Origin: a virus
DNA length: 25,268 bases
Virus record (IMG/VR): IMGVR_UViG_3300047300_000530
Span: 1-25,268 of that record
Strand: one strand, 5' to 3'
Notes under the pieces: model-generated
Databases searched by the model: none
Told to the model about the DNA's origin: nothing
Seen by the model: the letters and a program-made list of their open reading frames with translations, nothing else
Shown: one piece after another, positions 10,863 to 18,809 of the stretch
How positions within the stretch are numbered: the stretch's first letter is position 1
Layout: the number at the start of each line of letters is the position of its first letter
Translations under genes and position numbers: made by a program

Positions 10863-11035
10863 AAATCGCTTATCCAAACTTACAGACGCCGACACAAGTG
10901 GAAGTTCGTCAGAAACAAATCCACTATGAGCAAATCTTAAAGAATAAGGTTGCTGAAGTGTTGGATAAGCAGACCCAGACTGAAGAATACAAATACTGGA
11001 AGTCTTTGGGGTCAAGGATTGACGTCTACGCTTAA
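10859..11035 (+). CDS. Small unknown protein, last gene of the rightward operon
   Basis: A 58-residue frame beginning GTG in overlap with the HNH stop (ATGTGA). The sequence is helical and charged (VEVRQKQIHYEQILKNKVAEVLDKQTQTEEYKYWKSLGSRIDVYA). No motif is recognised. The C-terminal end overlaps the end of the convergent lysozyme gene by 24 bases. Continuity with the operon supports it. Confidence 0.55.
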   Translation: MKIAYPNLQTPTQVEVRQKQIHYEQILKNKVAEVLDKQTQTEEYKYWKSLGSRIDVYA

Positions 11036-11503
11036 AAACATAGCACGTTCATCAATTCTGCGGTTTTGCAGACCTTTTAGAACTTTTCCTCCTGCCATGC
11101 AATATTTCAAAAGTTCTTCAGCAGCGCCCTCTTTATCTCCACGCAAAACCTTTTGACGGAGTGTGCTTCTTTGTAATGTTCCCAAACCAACATTAAAGCT
11201 AAAAGAGACAAGAGCATCAAATTGCCCTTGGCTAAGAGGAACGGGGCAATATTGAGCCACTCCACGTTCAAACCTTGCAAGATCACTTCTGAGAATCCCA
11301 TCAACTTCTTCCATTGTGAATGTCCGATCATCTTCAGGACGAAGTGCAAACGACATTCTGTCTTCTAATTTCATTTTCCCTTGTTCGGGATACAAAACAT
11401 GACCAACACCAATCGTCCATAACTTAGCTGGACAGCGGTAAGGCTTTTGCCTCACCCCTTCATGGTGTTTGATCGTCTTTATGGCTTTAGGCGAAACGTT
11501 CAT
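11012..11503 (-). CDS. GH24 endolysin (T4-type lysozyme)
   Basis: A 163-residue muramidase that cuts peptidoglycan at the end of infection. The active site is HHEGVRQKPYRCPAKLWTIGVGH: Glu15, then Cys24 in place of the usual Asp, then Thr30 (an E-8-C-5-T pattern also common in related phage lysozymes). Further family parts are YCPVPLSQGQFDALVSFSFNVGLG and LLKYCMAGGKVLKGLQNRRIDERAMFL. No signal or SAR segment exists at the N-terminus, so export depends on the holin just upstream. The ATG at 11503 overlaps the holin stop (ATGA). The length is normal. Confidence 0.92.
   Translation of the reverse strand: MNVSPKAIKTIKHHEGVRQKPYRCPAKLWTIGVGHVLYPEQGKMKLEDRMSFALRPEDDRTFTMEEVDGILRSDLARFERGVAQYCPVPLSQGQFDALVSFSFNVGLGTLQRSTLRQKVLRGDKEGAAEELLKYCMAGGKVLKGLQNRRIDERAMFLSVDVNP
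11057..11078 (+). terminator. Weak terminator-like hairpin in the convergent zone
   Basis: TCTGC-GGTTTT-GCAGA (11057-11072) is followed by CC and TTTT. It lies just beyond the rightward operon and inside the lysozyme reading frame. The stem is five base pairs and the T-run is short, so it is only a possible terminator. Confidence 0.25.
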
Positions 11504-12018
11504 TTTCCAAATGCCCGACCACCAAAATGAAACGCTATGATGCTGGCAAACAAAGCCTGGGTGTCGTTGTCCCACAGTTGTTCTGCCATGTCTTTAAAAG
11601 ACACATCATATTTAAAACCATGCCAAACCAATGCGGCATCAATGCCCACCAGCAGGAAGAAGAAACCATAAGTAATGACGGGGCGCACACTTGCACGAAG
11701 GTTTTTCATCCATTGTGAAGTGCCTTCATTAAGTGCAGTGTCATGTGCATAGATTGCTTGCATTTCAGCTTGTTGAGCAGCTATCACAGACATTTTTTCA
11801 TTAGATTTGGTTTCCATCTCCAGTTGCTGAGTATGGATGTTTTCTACTCGCTCTTGAGCTTCAAAGCCTAACTTTCTCATTTCTAATTCGCGTTGAATTT
11901 GAAGTTGAGCCAGTTCCATTTCATGTTTCTTATCTGCACGATCTTGAAAGAAATCAAGAATCTTTGGCAGACCGCCCATCAAAAAGGAAATCAGTGTGGA
12001 TAGAAGTGTCAACATCAT
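11500..12018 (-). CDS. Holin, GTA_holin_3TM type
   Basis: A 172-residue protein. It opens with a hydrophobic MMLTLLSTLISFLMGGLPKIL helix, followed by a long charged coiled-coil (DRADKKHEMELAQLQIQRELEMRKL..., to about residue 85), then SVRPVITYGFFFLLVGIDAALV and a last hydrophobic segment before GGRAFGK. This layout fits the GTA_holin_3TM family (holin of three transmembrane segments), which opens the inner membrane. It overlaps its neighbours on both sides by ATGA. Two adjacent ATGs are possible; the second has better spacing from GAGG. Confidence 0.8.
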   Translation of the reverse strand: MMLTLLSTLISFLMGGLPKILDFFQDRADKKHEMELAQLQIQRELEMRKLGFEAQERVENIHTQQLEMETKSNEKMSVIAAQQAEMQAIYAHDTALNEGTSQWMKNLRASVRPVITYGFFFLLVGIDAALVWHGFKYDVSFKDMAEQLWDNDTQALFASIIAFHFGGRAFGK

Positions 12019-12245
12019 TTGTCCTCTTGTTCTTCATGGGAAAGTTTAACGCCAGCAAGCAAGCCAATAAAGCCGCCGACAATGGTAGAAAAAGCTGGAG
12101 CCAAAATGGGAAAGATATCCTTGTTATCTACGACATTGTTCGGCATGAACAGTCCAGCTAACAAGGCTCCTACCATTGAAAGAAGAATGATACAAAGAGT
12201 GATGCTAACTAAAAGCGTCACCCAGAACGTCAATTTAGCTTTCAT
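12015..12245 (-). CDS. Two-helix membrane protein of the lysis cluster
   Basis: A 76-residue protein with two membrane segments: LTFWVTLLVSITLCIILLSMVG and a second around ILAPAFSTIVGGFIGLLAGVKL. Short ends are charged (MKAK, SHEEQEDK). An AAGGAA site precedes the ATG. It sits directly upstream of the holin and may be a second holin or an antiholin; small two-TM proteins beside GTA-type holins are usual. The topology is predicted by eye. Confidence 0.7.
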   Translation of the reverse strand: MKAKLTFWVTLLVSITLCIILLSMVGALLAGLFMPNNVVDNKDIFPILAPAFSTIVGGFIGLLAGVKLSHEEQEDK

Positions 12246-12246
12246 T

Positions 12247-12417
12247 TCATTCCTTTCTACAATCTTCCTGAAATTGTCTTCTTAACTCAATTACCCGTTT
12301 GTCCATCTTTTTTGCCCTGGCTTCTTCTGTTTTGTAATCCATTAAAAGAAACCCTCCAAAGGTCAAAAACATCACCAGAACAAACATTAAGATGATGTTG
12401 CCCACCATAGCCGCCAT
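12247..12417 (-). CDS. Single-TM protein with helical tail, candidate i-spanin
   Basis: A 56-residue protein with an N-terminal membrane helix (MVGNIILMFVLVMFLTFGGFLL) followed by a charged helix (TEEARAKKMDKRVIELRRQFQEDCRKE). This N-in membrane anchor plus periplasmic coiled coil is the layout of inner-membrane spanins, but it is short and no partner lipoprotein is seen. I start it at ATG 12417, which has AGG four bases upstream and lies inside the 232-residue gene (a 31-base overlap). A longer frame from 12510 lacks a start signal. Confidence 0.55.
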   Translation of the reverse strand: MAAMVGNIILMFVLVMFLTFGGFLLMDYKTEEARAKKMDKRVIELRRQFQEDCRKE

Positions 12418-13085
12418 GTACCTGCGCTGTGCAGCGTAATAGCGTAGAGCAAAATCATCATGTAAATTATTACTATTGCGATTGATGCCAACCATCCAGC
12501 GATCCCCCAAACAAAGTCTGTTTCTTTTTGTTTTTCAGCCGCTTCTTGTTGGCGTTGTATTCTCAATCTCTCCCAGGCTCTCTTTTGTTCGTTTCCTATC
12601 TGTGCGCGCATAGCCTCAAAACGGGTCCACAGGTCTTTTAATTCTGGAGGTGAATGATAGATCATCAGTTCTCGCATTTCAGCCTCCATCATCGTCAGGC
12701 GAGATCGAATGAGAACCCGTTGAAGTGCCCTCTTGCTGACCGATTCATCACCTTCATAGACCTTGTTAGCGTTTCGTTCTTCTTCATAGAAAAGTTGCTC
12801 AATCTTGTCAAAAGCCTCGAAAAAGTCGCCTAACTGATTACCGATGCGTGAGATAACGTCATTTGGATCAGTGGTAGCGGCTTCTCGAAACTCTGCCTTT
12901 TTCTCAGCAATCTTTTCTGCTTGAGCCTTAGTTACTTTTCTTCCAGCAAATTGTTTGTCAATGTCTTTCAGAACAGACGAAACATCACCTGCTGCACTTT
13001 TAATGTCTTTGTAAAGTTGGCAACCCTTCTTGACAGCGGCAACAGCGCCGTTAGCCATTGCCAAGAGGGTGATTGGATCAAGCAC
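12387..13085 (-). CDS. Membrane-anchored coiled-coil phage protein
   Basis: A 232-residue protein opening DPITLLAMANGAVAAVKKGCQLYKDIKSAAGDVSSVLKDI, which is similar to a group of phage proteins of unknown function that lie between tail and lysis genes. The middle is a long charged helix rich in Glu, Lys and Arg (about 45-185), and it ends with a membrane helix (GWLASIAIVIIYMMILLYAI, about 195-215). The start is GTG at 13085, two bases after the previous stop. Possible roles are tail attachment or envelope disruption; none is shown by sequence. Confidence 0.6.
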   Translation of the reverse strand: MLDPITLLAMANGAVAAVKKGCQLYKDIKSAAGDVSSVLKDIDKQFAGRKVTKAQAEKIAEKKAEFREAATTDPNDVISRIGNQLGDFFEAFDKIEQLFYEEERNANKVYEGDESVSKRALQRVLIRSRLTMMEAEMRELMIYHSPPELKDLWTRFEAMRAQIGNEQKRAWERLRIQRQQEAAEKQKETDFVWGIAGWLASIAIVIIYMMILLYAITLHSAGTWRLWWATSS

Positions 13086-13086
13086 T

Positions 13087-13260
13087 TTACATCTTGTGTG
13101 ACAAAGAAGTCCAGATAACCGCAGCCATGCCGCACAGCATCACGCCAGCGACTTTAATCATGATTCCTTCTAGCCTTTTTAGACGCGCATTAATCTGTTC
13201 GTATCTGTGTGCACAAACAGCCTCATGCGTGTCTAGTCGAGCTTCTACTGGACTAACCAT
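13087..13260 (-). CDS. XhlA-like small coiled-coil membrane protein
   Basis: A 57-residue protein: a short coiled coil (VEARLDTHEAVCAHRYEQINARLKRLEG, shown in part as RYEQINARLKRLEG) followed by one membrane helix (IKVAGVMLCGMAAVIWTSL). This order matches phage XhlA/hemolysin-like proteins and small accessory holins. It starts at ATG 13260, five bases after the upstream stop. Family assignment is tentative because the sequence is short. Confidence 0.55.
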   Translation of the reverse strand: MVSPVEARLDTHEAVCAHRYEQINARLKRLEGIMIKVAGVMLCGMAAVIWTSLSHKM

Positions 13261-13265
13261 AATTT

Positions 13266-13586
13266 TTATGCTGCCCAAGGCAAAGGCGTGTTTTCAGGAC
13301 TAACAGGAGGCGTGATTTGGCTATCAATCTGACCTTGGACACAAGCCTGTGCGCTGGCAATTTGTTCGGCAGGAATCCAGCCAGTGACGATTTCGGGAGT
13401 TAGGTTTGCATACGGGATAAAGTTCTCAGGCGCTTGGCTTGAGTCAAACTGCGTGTTGCCGCCGATTTCGCCAGTGTATTGACCATCTACCCCGCTGACT
13501 GTCCAAATCACATTTACAACGTAGTTGGGATCAGGTTGTTGTAATGTGTACATCGCGTTGATGGTGGTTGTAAAAGTTGTTGCCAT
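13266..13586 (-). CDS. Small virion-type protein (possibly DUF7936-like)
   Basis: A 106-residue protein. The N-terminal half has beta-strand texture, TTFTTTINAMYTLQQPD and YVVNVIWTVSGVDGQYTGEIGG, then a PENFIPYANLTPEIVTGWI section and a Gln/Pro-rich tail. The V-x-V-x-W-x-V-x-G-x-D-G-x-Y signature appears in small phage proteins near the fibre; I recall the family as DUF7936 but cannot check. It starts at ATG 13586 behind AAGGAG. A tail-linked role is inferred from its place immediately downstream of the fibre genes. Confidence 0.6.
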   Translation of the reverse strand: MATTFTTTINAMYTLQQPDPNYVVNVIWTVSGVDGQYTGEIGGNTQFDSSQAPENFIPYANLTPEIVTGWIPAEQIASAQACVQGQIDSQITPPVSPENTPLPWAA

Positions 13587-13588
13587 TT

Positions 13589-13849
13589 TTAAACTCCTTG
13601 AATTGGCGGGTTGGGATCATACGGCTGGGGCGATGGTTGGCTCCAAGCGTAGTTGGCGATGTTGAGGTAGTAAGCCTCATCCAGCACCGTGGCGGCTTGT
13701 GGGTCATTAGGCGCAAGGACGCAACGCCAATAAGTGGTGGAGATGACTACCCCATCCTTCAGGACATCAGTGCTCTTGCGAACACCAATGCACCCGTTGG
13801 GCTGGATGTCAAACTGAGAGATGTAGGTGACTTCGGTGAATGTGGACAT
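13589..13849 (-). CDS. Small tail-linked protein of unknown function
   Basis: An 86-residue protein with STFTEVTYISQFDIQPNGCIGVRKSTDVLKDG and VISTTYWRCVLAPNDP (shown in part). Beta strands alternate; the Pro/Asn-rich end (YAWSQPSPQPYDPNPPIQG) is typical for short virion proteins. It directly follows the fibre gene with an AAAGGA site, and the same order (fibre, then this kind of small V-x-K-x-T-x-V-x-K-D-G-x-x-I protein) is often seen in phages. No function is known. Confidence 0.6.
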   Translation of the reverse strand: MSTFTEVTYISQFDIQPNGCIGVRKSTDVLKDGVVISTTYWRCVLAPNDPQAATVLDEAYYLNIANYAWSQPSPQPYDPNPPIQGV

Positions 13850-13860
13850 TATTTTTTCCT

Positions 13861-16800
13861 TTAATCAGTGAAATAGGTGAAATAACCGCGCAACGTATAA
13901 GTAGAAGCTGAACTATTTTCTACTGCTGCTCCGGCAACAGTCCACATATTAAATTGTGATACACCACCGCCAATCGCAAAAGTAACATTACTTATGCTTG
14001 CAGTTTGATATGTGAAACCGCCACCGCCAGGATTGGAAACAGAAGGATAATATACAGATGCAAACGGTAATCCACCAATTGTGATTTGCGCTGAACTTGC
14101 AGTAGACGGGAAAGTCATATTAAAATAAACAATAACTTGCCTGCCAATTTTTGTGTAATTGCCAGCCGCATTACTAAATGAAAGACTTGCACCGCTTGCA
14201 TCAGACGGAGTCCAAGTCCCCTCCTCATAGTCATCCAGCGTGTTGGCGTTGGAGGATGCGTTTTGGGTGGCGGGGAAGGTGATGCCTGCACCGGAAGTTG
14301 CCGGGTCTGCGTCTCCAACACCAATACACTTCACGGCTTTGAAGCCGTACCCAGAAGAATCAAATTGCAGGATTGGGTGATATCCGTTATCTGTTGAGTT
14401 TGGCTGAATAAACCGAACGGCGTTGCGGAACATCACCTCGCCACCAACACCACTAAAACTGCCGCTGGCGTTGCTGCTTGGGTCGTAGTTGATACTGACG
14501 GTCTGGTTCCATCCCACAGGAGCGCCAATCACCAATGCGCCATAACTGCCGGGAGAGTACCCAAAACCTGACTGCTTAATGCCCGGGAAACGGTTAGTTT
14601 GCCCAATTTGCTGGAAATAGACCTGACCAGTTTGCGCCGTTGCAGAGATCAATGGGTTGCCATCACCGTCAGACAGTACGAGCCAATTGCTTGCAGTGCG
14701 AATGTCGAGGTTGCCTTGGTTGCCGTTGTAGGAGCCGAGGATGGTGTTCTTTGCGCCATTGGTCATGTAATAACCAGCGGCACGACCAACGAAAGTGTTT
14801 AAGTCTCCACTTGTTTGGTTGTAGGCACACAGGCTTCCTACAAATGTGTTGTAGCTACCTATAGCCGCATAACCAGCGCGGTAACCAGTGTAGTGATTTT
14901 CTTCACCTGTCTGGTTGCTATACCCAGCCTGATAACCAACAGCAGTGTTGTTAGATGCGGCAGCGCTTGCCTGAAGAGCTTGAAAACCTACTGACGTATT
15001 ATTGTTTCCAGTGGTGTTACTGGACAACGATTCTTTGCCAACAGCGGTGTTGTAAGTTCCGCTATCGTTCCAAAACATTGACAAATCGCCAATGGCTGTG
15101 TTGTTTGAACCAGTCCCAGACCCCGTGTAACCATACATCGCCCCACGACCAAAAGCAGTGTTGCTGTATCCGGTCGTGTTGATGTACATCGCCTGATAAC
15201 CTGCAGCGGTGTTGTATGAGGCGGTGGTGTTGGCGTTAAGAGCATTAGCACCAAGTGCTACGTTATACGAGCCTGTTGTATTTGCTTGAAGCGTGTTATT
15301 ACCAAATGCTGCATTGTTTGTCCCGCTAGTTGTTGCTGGCATTGCCAAGCGACCAAAAGCGTTATTGGCATCTCCTGTTGACAAAGCCAATGCGTTATAG
15401 CCAAAAGCAGTTGAAGCGTTACCGATGGTATTTACTGCAAGAGCATTAGCGCCTCCAGCAGTGTTTTGAAATCCACTTGTATTAGCCGCCAAAGCACTCG
15501 CACCCACCGCAGTATTGGTGGACACAGCACCTGCGCCACGACCTACGGTGACATCATAAACAGTTATGTCATTAGCTAATGCATTAGATGATCCACCCAA
15601 TGCAATTGCAGTACCACCAATTGTGATGCTAGAGTTTGTTAATGCACTATTTGGAACGTTGCTTAAAGTTCCACCTAAAGTTAAATCTCCTGATGTGGTA
15701 ACAGTTCCAGTCAGCGTTAGACCATTGACAGTTCCCGTTCCACTGACAGAAGTCACTGTTCCCAATGGATTGGTTGCCCAAGATGTATTAGAACCATCAG
15801 TGGTCAGATACTTTCCTGAGTTACCAGTTTGATCGGGAGCAAGAGCGTTAAACGCAGCATTAGCCGTGGTTTGACCTGTACCACCGTTGGCAATACCCAA
15901 AGTACCAGCAAGCGTCACAGCGCCAGCCGTAGCCGTGGAAGGAGTAAGACCAGTTGTACCACCGCTAAAAGTTGTTACAGAAACATCACTAGGAGCAACG
16001 TTTTTCCAATACTGCAAAGTGCTATCGTATTGAATCAGGTTTCCGTTAGCCAAGGTTCCAAACTGAACGTTAGAGTCCGTACCACCCAACACAGAGCCAG
16101 CAGAAACACGAACCAAAACAGAACCACTGGCAGCGTTACCTGAGTTAATAACCGCACACATCTGAACTTTGATATCAGGTGCGCTTGGTTTGGTAGCAGT
16201 CAACCCACCAGTAACAGAAGGGTTGTACCAAAGAATGTCACCATCAGTAAAAGCTGATGTGTCAAATCCTCTCAACGTGCCTTCAAACTGAATAAGTCCA
16301 AATCCATTAATAGCAATGCTTTCAGCAGCAATGCCCATAATGTAAGAACCATCAGTTACAGAGGCAGCAGGAGCACCAGTCACAACACCAGATGCACCCA
16401 CCGATCCGGTAAACATTACCACTTGACCTTTGGTAATTGCAGAAGATGCCTTGATGTAATAGAACTGATCTTCACCAATCTTTTGAACAACATTACCACC
16501 CGCCATGCCCAAGCCAAGGGTGTTATTGCCATCCCAACCCAATTGACCAGCAGTCAAAGCAGTTGTGTATGTCGTGTCAAATGCAACGTAGTCAACCGTG
16601 GAAATGCCACCTGTAATTCCAGACATTGAGGTAATGTCAGAGTTAGCACCAGAAGCAGCAGCACCTAAGTTAGTCCTGGCTCCTGAAGCAGTAGACGCAC
16701 CAGTGCCACCATCTGCCACTGCCAAATCCGTAATGCCAGTGATAGAACCACCAGTGATAGATACGTTATTGGCATCTTGAGTTGACATAGTGCCCAACCC

Positions 16801-18234
16801 AGATACTTGCGTATTTGCAATCGCAATAGTTGTACTAGCAGCAGCAGTCAACCTGCCTTGACCATCAACAGTAAAGTTACCAACAGAAGATGCAGAGCCA
16901 TAAGAACCCGCTGTAACCGCTGTATTAGCCAAAGAAATTGTGCGGTTGGCACTTAGGTCGCCACCACCAGAAAGACCCGTTCCTGCGCTGATTGTGAGGC
17001 TTGTAGGAGGTGCGCCAACATCAGAGGCAGAAAGAACCACAACTCCGGTATAACCGTTAACAGAAGCAACCGCATCAGTGTTGTCAATTTTTTCCCAAGC
17101 AGTGCCGTTAAAGATTGCCCAGTCGCCTGGCAACCAATCAGTAACGCCGTTCAGGTTAGTGTTACCAGCAACAGAAACAACATAGTAATAACCTTTTGAA
17201 CCAACGCTAGAAGTCAAAGTAGGCGTGTTGGTCGAAGCATTCCAAGACCCTTGATAACTCACACCACCTTGAATTGATGCGGGAATCTGGGAAAGAGGAA
17301 CAGTGCCACCAGAATCAAGCGTAGCAACGCCGTTAGCAACACCAGCATTCAAGGTAGCAGCAGTGCCCAAACCAAGGTTAGAACGTGCTCCAGACGCCGT
17401 AGAAGCGCCCGTTCCACCATCGGCAATAGCAAGGTCAGTAATTCCAGTGATTGAGCCGCCAGTAATGCTTACATTGGAGGAGTCTTGCGTTGCAATCGTT
17501 CCAAGACCCAGGTTAGTCCTAGCCCCAGAAGATGTTGAAGCACCAGTGCCACCGTCAGCAATAGCAAGATCGGTAATACCAGTAATAGACCCACCAGTAA
17601 TTGCAACAGCAGAAGCGTCTTGAGTAGAAATTGTGCCAAGTCCAAGATTAGTCCTTGCTCCAGAAGCGGTGGACGCACCTGTGCCGCCATCAGCAACCGC
17701 AAGGTCAGTGATGCCAGTAATCGAACCACCAGTTATTGAAACATTGGAAGAATCTTGCGTTGCAATAGTCCCCAACCCTAAATTAGTTCTGGCTCCAGAA
17801 GCTGTCGTTGCACCAGTACCACCGTTGGTAATTGGCAAAGTGCCAGTAATATCACCAGTGGAAATATCTAGCGTATCCCAAGAACTATTAGTTCCATCGG
17901 TTTTAAGATATTTACCTGAATTTCCTGTTTGAGAAGGAGCCAGAGCATTAAAACCAGCATTAGCGGTTGTTTGTCCAGTGCCACCCAAGTTAACAGGAAC
18001 GGTACTCAAACTAATCGTAGAACCAGTCACAACAATTGGAGATGCACCAATGTATTGAATGGTTCCCACAGGTCCAACTGTTTCGGTTGTGCCATCAGAG
18101 AAATAAAACTCCAAATACAGAGCGTTATCAATTTCAACAGGCACAACATCCGTGACACTGCGACCAGCAACGCCACGATCAATGCGAACAATCAGGTTAT
18201 TTCCGTCAACAACAACAACTTTTTGGATAGCCAT
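13861..18234 (-). CDS. Tail fibre, 1,457 residues, repeat-built
   Basis: The receptor-binding fibre. After an N-terminal attachment part (VVVVDGNNLIVRIDRGVAGRSVTDVVP) it contains a GGTGQTTANA-FNALAP-QTGNSGKYL module twice (about 83-115 and 785-820). Three full 45-residue units (GGTGASTASGARTNLGLGTI, then TQDSSNVSITGGSITGITDL) occupy about 136-285, with partial units there and near 481-525. A Trp-rich GSWNASTNTPT...DWLPGDWAIFNGTAWEKID segment lies between them. About 15 copies of a 16-20-residue N-T-A-x-G-x-x-A-L-x-x-N-T-T-G unit run from about 902 to 1165 and should form a beta-helical stalk or head. The tip begins NTLDDYEEGTWTPSD (about 1331). No S74 chaperone domain is visible. AAGGGG precedes the ATG. 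Confidence 0.93.
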   Translation of the reverse strand: MAIQKVVVVDGNNLIVRIDRGVAGRSVTDVVPVEIDNALYLEFYFSDGTTETVGPVGTIQYIGASPIVVTGSTISLSTVPVNLGGTGQTTANAGFNALAPSQTGNSGKYLKTDGTNSSWDTLDISTGDITGTLPITNGGTGATTASGARTNLGLGTIATQDSSNVSITGGSITGITDLAVADGGTGASTASGARTNLGLGTISTQDASAVAITGGSITGITDLAIADGGTGASTSSGARTNLGLGTIATQDSSNVSITGGSITGITDLAIADGGTGASTASGARSNLGLGTAATLNAGVANGVATLDSGGTVPLSQIPASIQGGVSYQGSWNASTNTPTLTSSVGSKGYYYVVSVAGNTNLNGVTDWLPGDWAIFNGTAWEKIDNTDAVASVNGYTGVVVLSASDVGAPPTSLTISAGTGLSGGGDLSANRTISLANTAVTAGSYGSASSVGNFTVDGQGRLTAAASTTIAIANTQVSGLGTMSTQDANNVSITGGSITGITDLAVADGGTGASTASGARTNLGAAASGANSDITSMSGITGGISTVDYVAFDTTYTTALTAGQLGWDGNNTLGLGMAGGNVVQKIGEDQFYYIKASSAITKGQVVMFTGSVGASGVVTGAPAASVTDGSYIMGIAAESIAINGFGLIQFEGTLRGFDTSAFTDGDILWYNPSVTGGLTATKPSAPDIKVQMCAVINSGNAASGSVLVRVSAGSVLGGTDSNVQFGTLANGNLIQYDSTLQYWKNVAPSDVSVTTFSGGTTGLTPSTATAGAVTLAGTLGIANGGTGQTTANAAFNALAPDQTGNSGKYLTTDGSNTSWATNPLGTVTSVSGTGTVNGLTLTGTVTTSGDLTLGGTLSNVPNSALTNSSITIGGTAIALGGSSNALANDITVYDVTVGRGAGAVSTNTAVGASALAANTSGFQNTAGGANALAVNTIGNASTAFGYNALALSTGDANNAFGRLAMPATTSGTNNAAFGNNTLQANTTGSYNVALGANALNANTTASYNTAAGYQAMYINTTGYSNTAFGRGAMYGYTGSGTGSNNTAIGDLSMFWNDSGTYNTAVGKESLSSNTTGNNNTSVGFQALQASAAASNNTAVGYQAGYSNQTGEENHYTGYRAGYAAIGSYNTFVGSLCAYNQTSGDLNTFVGRAAGYYMTNGAKNTILGSYNGNQGNLDIRTASNWLVLSDGDGNPLISATAQTGQVYFQQIGQTNRFPGIKQSGFGYSPGSYGALVIGAPVGWNQTVSINYDPSSNASGSFSGVGGEVMFRNAVRFIQPNSTDNGYHPILQFDSSGYGFKAVKCIGVGDADPATSGAGITFPATQNASSNANTLDDYEEGTWTPSDASGASLSFSNAAGNYTKIGRQVIVYFNMTFPSTASSAQITIGGLPFASVYYPSVSNPGGGGFTYQTASISNVTFAIGGGVSQFNMWTVAGAAVENSSASTYTLRGYFTYFTD

Positions 18235-18244
18235 TTTTTACCCC

Positions 18245-18730
18245 TTAGACCACAACAACGCCATCAGAACGAACCAAGAACATCAGGAAAATGATGTTGT
18301 CTTCTGCTGGAGTAGGCAAATTAGCTGCAAACGCAATTTTGATTCGACCAGTGAAACAAGCAGGGTTAACTGCATCAATGTCCAATTCAGGGTCAGACGA
18401 AATCAACGACCATGCCGAATCATCAATTACCAAAGTAAACGAACCAGCAGCATCTACTTTGTTGGTGATCGTCAGGTTGATTGGAGTTGGTGTAGGCGTG
18501 TAGTTGGCTACATCAAAAGATAGACCGTTTCGAGTGTCAATCAGGTTAGATACCTGACGCCTCACAATTGATGCCGTGATTGTGGCTGTGCTTAGATCAA
18601 CAGGTTGATTTGCTGAGTCTAGGAGGGTTATGTTCCAGTACCAGTTCTGGTTGTAAACCAGTTCTCCGGTAATGAGAGGATTGTCAAAACCACTGACTTG
18701 AGTGATTACATTCTTAGAAAATAAAGCCAT
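18245..18730 (-). CDS. Tail/fibre-proximal structural protein
   Basis: A 161-residue protein of beta texture. The sequence runs LITGELVYNQNWYWNITLLDSANQPVDLSTATITASIVRRQV... and later INLTITNKVDAAGSFTLVIDDSAWSLI and GRIKIAFAANLPTPAEDNIIFLMFLVRSDG. The D-L-S-T-A-T-I-T-A-S-I-V-R and F-T-L-x-I-D-D-x-x-W pattern fits phage baseplate or upper-fibre adaptor proteins (BppU N-terminal-like, tentative). It is the first gene behind the 18781-18809 promoter and lies just before the fibre gene, consistent with joining the fibre to the tail tip. Confidence 0.65.
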   Translation of the reverse strand: MALFSKNVITQVSGFDNPLITGELVYNQNWYWNITLLDSANQPVDLSTATITASIVRRQVSNLIDTRNGLSFDVANYTPTPTPINLTITNKVDAAGSFTLVIDDSAWSLISSDPELDIDAVNPACFTGRIKIAFAANLPTPAEDNIIFLMFLVRSDGVVVV

Positions 18731-18760
18731 AGTCGTTCCCTGTACTCAGTTAGAACACCC

Positions 18761-18777
18761 GCGAACTTGCGGTTCGT
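18761..18777. promoter_or_regulatory. Hairpin in the leader of the fibre-end genes
   Basis: The inverted repeat CGAAC-TTGCG-GTTCG (18762-18776), extended by one G-T pair, would form a five- to six-pair hairpin in the leader between the 18781-18809 promoter and the 18730 start codon. An alternative stem, CCGC-GAACTT-GCGG (18759-18772), uses the same bases. There is no T-run, so it is not an intrinsic terminator; RNA stability or translational control is possible. Confidence 0.4.
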
Positions 18778-18780
18778 TGT

Positions 18781-18809
18781 ATTGTATTTTTCTTATGAAA
18801 TCATGGCAA
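18781..18809 (-). promoter_or_regulatory. Near-consensus sigma70 promoter inside the late operon
   Basis: On the minus strand there is -35 TTGCCA (18804-18809), exactly 17 bases, and -10 TACAAT (18781-18786). It overlaps the last codons of the 96-residue gene and points at the 161-residue protein and fibre genes. It lies in the only gap of some 70 bases in an otherwise tightly packed tail cluster, which supports a real promoter. Confidence 0.7.

Noticed and set aside
13577-18294. Plus-strand open frames opposite the fibre gene (for example 15566-15832, 17303-17623 and 17929-18294)
   Set aside because: They mirror the Thr/Gly/Ser codons of the fibre as Val/Pro/Ala-rich sequence, share its repeats and have no start signals; they are shadows of the real gene.
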